Source of the DNA: DATMER01 sp035536935
Lineage (GTDB): Bacteria; Acidobacteriota; Thermoanaerobaculia; Multivoradales; UBA5704
Assembly (NCBI GenBank): GCA_035536935.1
Contig: DATLNC010000139.1
Span: 1-14,201, forward strand
Direction of reading: 5' to 3'
Length of the DNA stretch: 14,201 bases
Shown here: piece after piece, positions 13,208-14,201 of the stretch
Layout: each line of letters begins with the position of its first letter
How positions within the stretch are numbered: the first letter of the stretch is position 1
Translations under genes and position numbers: made by a program
The notes under the pieces: generated by a model
Seen by the model: the letters and a program-made list of their open reading frames with translations, nothing else
The model's database searches: none
What the model was told of the DNA's origin: nothing

Positions 13208-14201
13208 CGTCCGGTCTCCGAAATCATGGTCACAGGTCGGAGGGTTGCTTGCGCGACCTCGGGCCGCTCGATTCCCGCGTTGAACTCAGTCAGCGTCCCG
13301 GCCAGGGCCTCGCGGCTCGGCTTCAGAAAGGTTTCGGGCGCCACGCCGATCCAGAGCATGAACACGCACAGAGGCACCAGCGCCGCGATCTCGCGGAAGG
13401 AGAGATCCCGCAGCTCGCGGTTCTCCTCCTTGGTAATCGGACCCCAGATCGTGAGCTGGATCATCTTGAGCAGGTAGATGGCCGCGAGCACTACGCCGAA
13501 CGTCGCCACTACCGCGGGCCAGCCGAGCGAGCGGTAGACGCCGGAGAGGATCAGGAACTCGCCCACGAACCCGTTGAGCGCCGGCAGGCCTACGGAGGCC
13601 AGGCTGGCGAAGATCAGGAAGAAGGCGAAGAGCGGCACCACCTTGGCGAGCCCGCCGAACTCCGCGAACTTCTTCGTGTGGCGGCGGTCGTAGAGCATGC
13701 CCACGAGCAGGAAGAGCGCGCCGGTCGAAAGGCCGTGATTGACCATCTGGAGGAGCGATCCCTCCCAGGCCATCTGATCGATCGCCAGGAGCCCCAGCAT
13801 CACGAAGCCGAGGTGGGCGATGGAGGAGTAAGCCACGAGCTTCTTCATGTCGTCCTGCACCCAGGCGACCAGCGCGCCGTAGAGGATGCCGACGAGCGCG
13901 AGCCCCACCAGGAGCGGCTGTGCCGCTTCCGTGGCCTTGGGGAAGAGCGGCAGGGCGAAGCGCAGGAAGCCGTAGGTGCCGAGCTTCAGCAGGATGCCGG
14001 CCAGGATCACCGAGCCGCCCGTGGGAGCCTCGACGTGGGCGTCCGGCAGCCAGGTGTGGACGGGGAACATCGGCACCTTGATGGCGAAGGTCAGCGCGAA
14101 CGCCGCGAACAGCCAGAGCTGCTGGTGGAGCGGGAAGTCCAGCCGCAGCATGTCCTCGTACGCGAAGCTCCAGGTGCCGCCGTTGAGCCGCTGGAATGTC
14201 C
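13204..14201 (-). CDS. nuoM: NADH-quinone oxidoreductase subunit M, C-terminal part (start outside window)
   Basis: 331 residues of the C-terminal two-thirds are visible. The frame is open through the right edge, so the ATG at 14151 is internal, not the start. NuoM is an antiporter-like proton-pumping subunit of NDH-1. Signatures are FAIKVPMFPVHTWLPDAHVE (window residues 38-57, with the Lys equivalent to E. coli Lys234), GILLKLGTYGFLRF (Lys265 equivalent), YSSIAHLGFVMLGL, QMVNHGLSTGALFLLVGMLY and SVGLPALNGFVGEFLIL with the conserved distal Glu. The C-terminal tail after the last helix is slightly long (PSREALAGTLTEFNAGIERP and onward). It overlaps nuoN by ATGA. Upstream nuo genes are expected beyond the window. 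Confidence 0.96.
   Translation of the reverse strand, partial: TFQRLNGGTWSFAYEDMLRLDFPLHQQLWLFAAFALTFAIKVPMFPVHTWLPDAHVEAPTGGSVILAGILLKLGTYGFLRFALPLFPKATEAAQPLLVGLALVGILYGALVAWVQDDMKKLVAYSSIAHLGFVMLGLLAIDQMAWEGSLLQMVNHGLSTGALFLLVGMLYDRRHTKKFAEFGGLAKVVPLFAFFLIFASLASVGLPALNGFVGEFLILSGVYRSLGWPAVVATFGVVLAAIYLLKMIQLTIWGPITKEENRELRDLSFREIAALVPLCVFMLWIGVAPETFLKPSREALAGTLTEFNAGIERPEVAQATLRPVTMISETGR

Overview
The window is dense, high-GC bacterial chromosome. It has Sec signal peptides, a full-length Rex, bacterial NDH-1 membrane subunits, a DHH-CBS-nucleotidyltransferase fusion and an ECF42-type sigma factor. This mix fits an Acidobacteriota-like or other deep Gram-negative, non-proteobacterial lineage. 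The taxonomic call is an inference with low confidence. I see no phage, transposase, CRISPR array, tRNA or rRNA gene.

Layout from left to right. (1) 1-1505, minus strand: a secreted M14-carboxypeptidase-like protein that runs off the left edge. Its zinc-binding and substrate-binding motifs are degenerate. (2) 1506-2287: 782 bases without a convincing gene. It holds two GC-rich hairpins, 16 units of a degenerate 21-bp repeat, and a lower-GC stretch with a 15-base sequence very like the rRNA antitermination element boxA. No rRNA lies next to it. (3) 2288-3852, minus strand: a two-gene unit, YCII/DGPF-domain protein then ECF42-type sigma factor with a TPR-like C-terminal extension. A likely self-recognised promoter (TGTCGA-N17-CGTC) lies upstream. 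(4) 3977-9663, plus strand: five tightly packed genes. They are a soluble PAS hybrid histidine kinase, a DHH/DHHA1/CBS/tRNA nucleotidyltransferase fusion, a small secreted protein of unknown function, rsmD (16S rRNA m2G966 methyltransferase) and a 107-residue hypothetical protein. (5) 9667-14201, minus strand: nuoM (partial), nuoN, rex, then an unknown polytopic membrane protein. Every junction overlaps by 1 or 4 bases.

The genes form three functional blocks. The sigma/DGPF pair is a self-contained stress-response module. The plus-strand operon is mostly RNA maturation (tRNA 3' end, rRNA methylation), led by a signalling kinase. The nuo-rex block places an NADH/NAD+-sensing repressor at the end of the operon for the NADH-oxidising respiratory complex, suggesting feedback control. 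The plus-strand operon and the nuo-rex operon converge with only 3 bases between their stop codons.

The best leads are the orphan boxA-like leader, the 21-bp heptad array, the probable pseudo-carboxypeptidase, the predicted ECF42 promoter and the unknown membrane protein coupled to rex. None is clearly a new multi-gene system such as a defence or secretion cluster.
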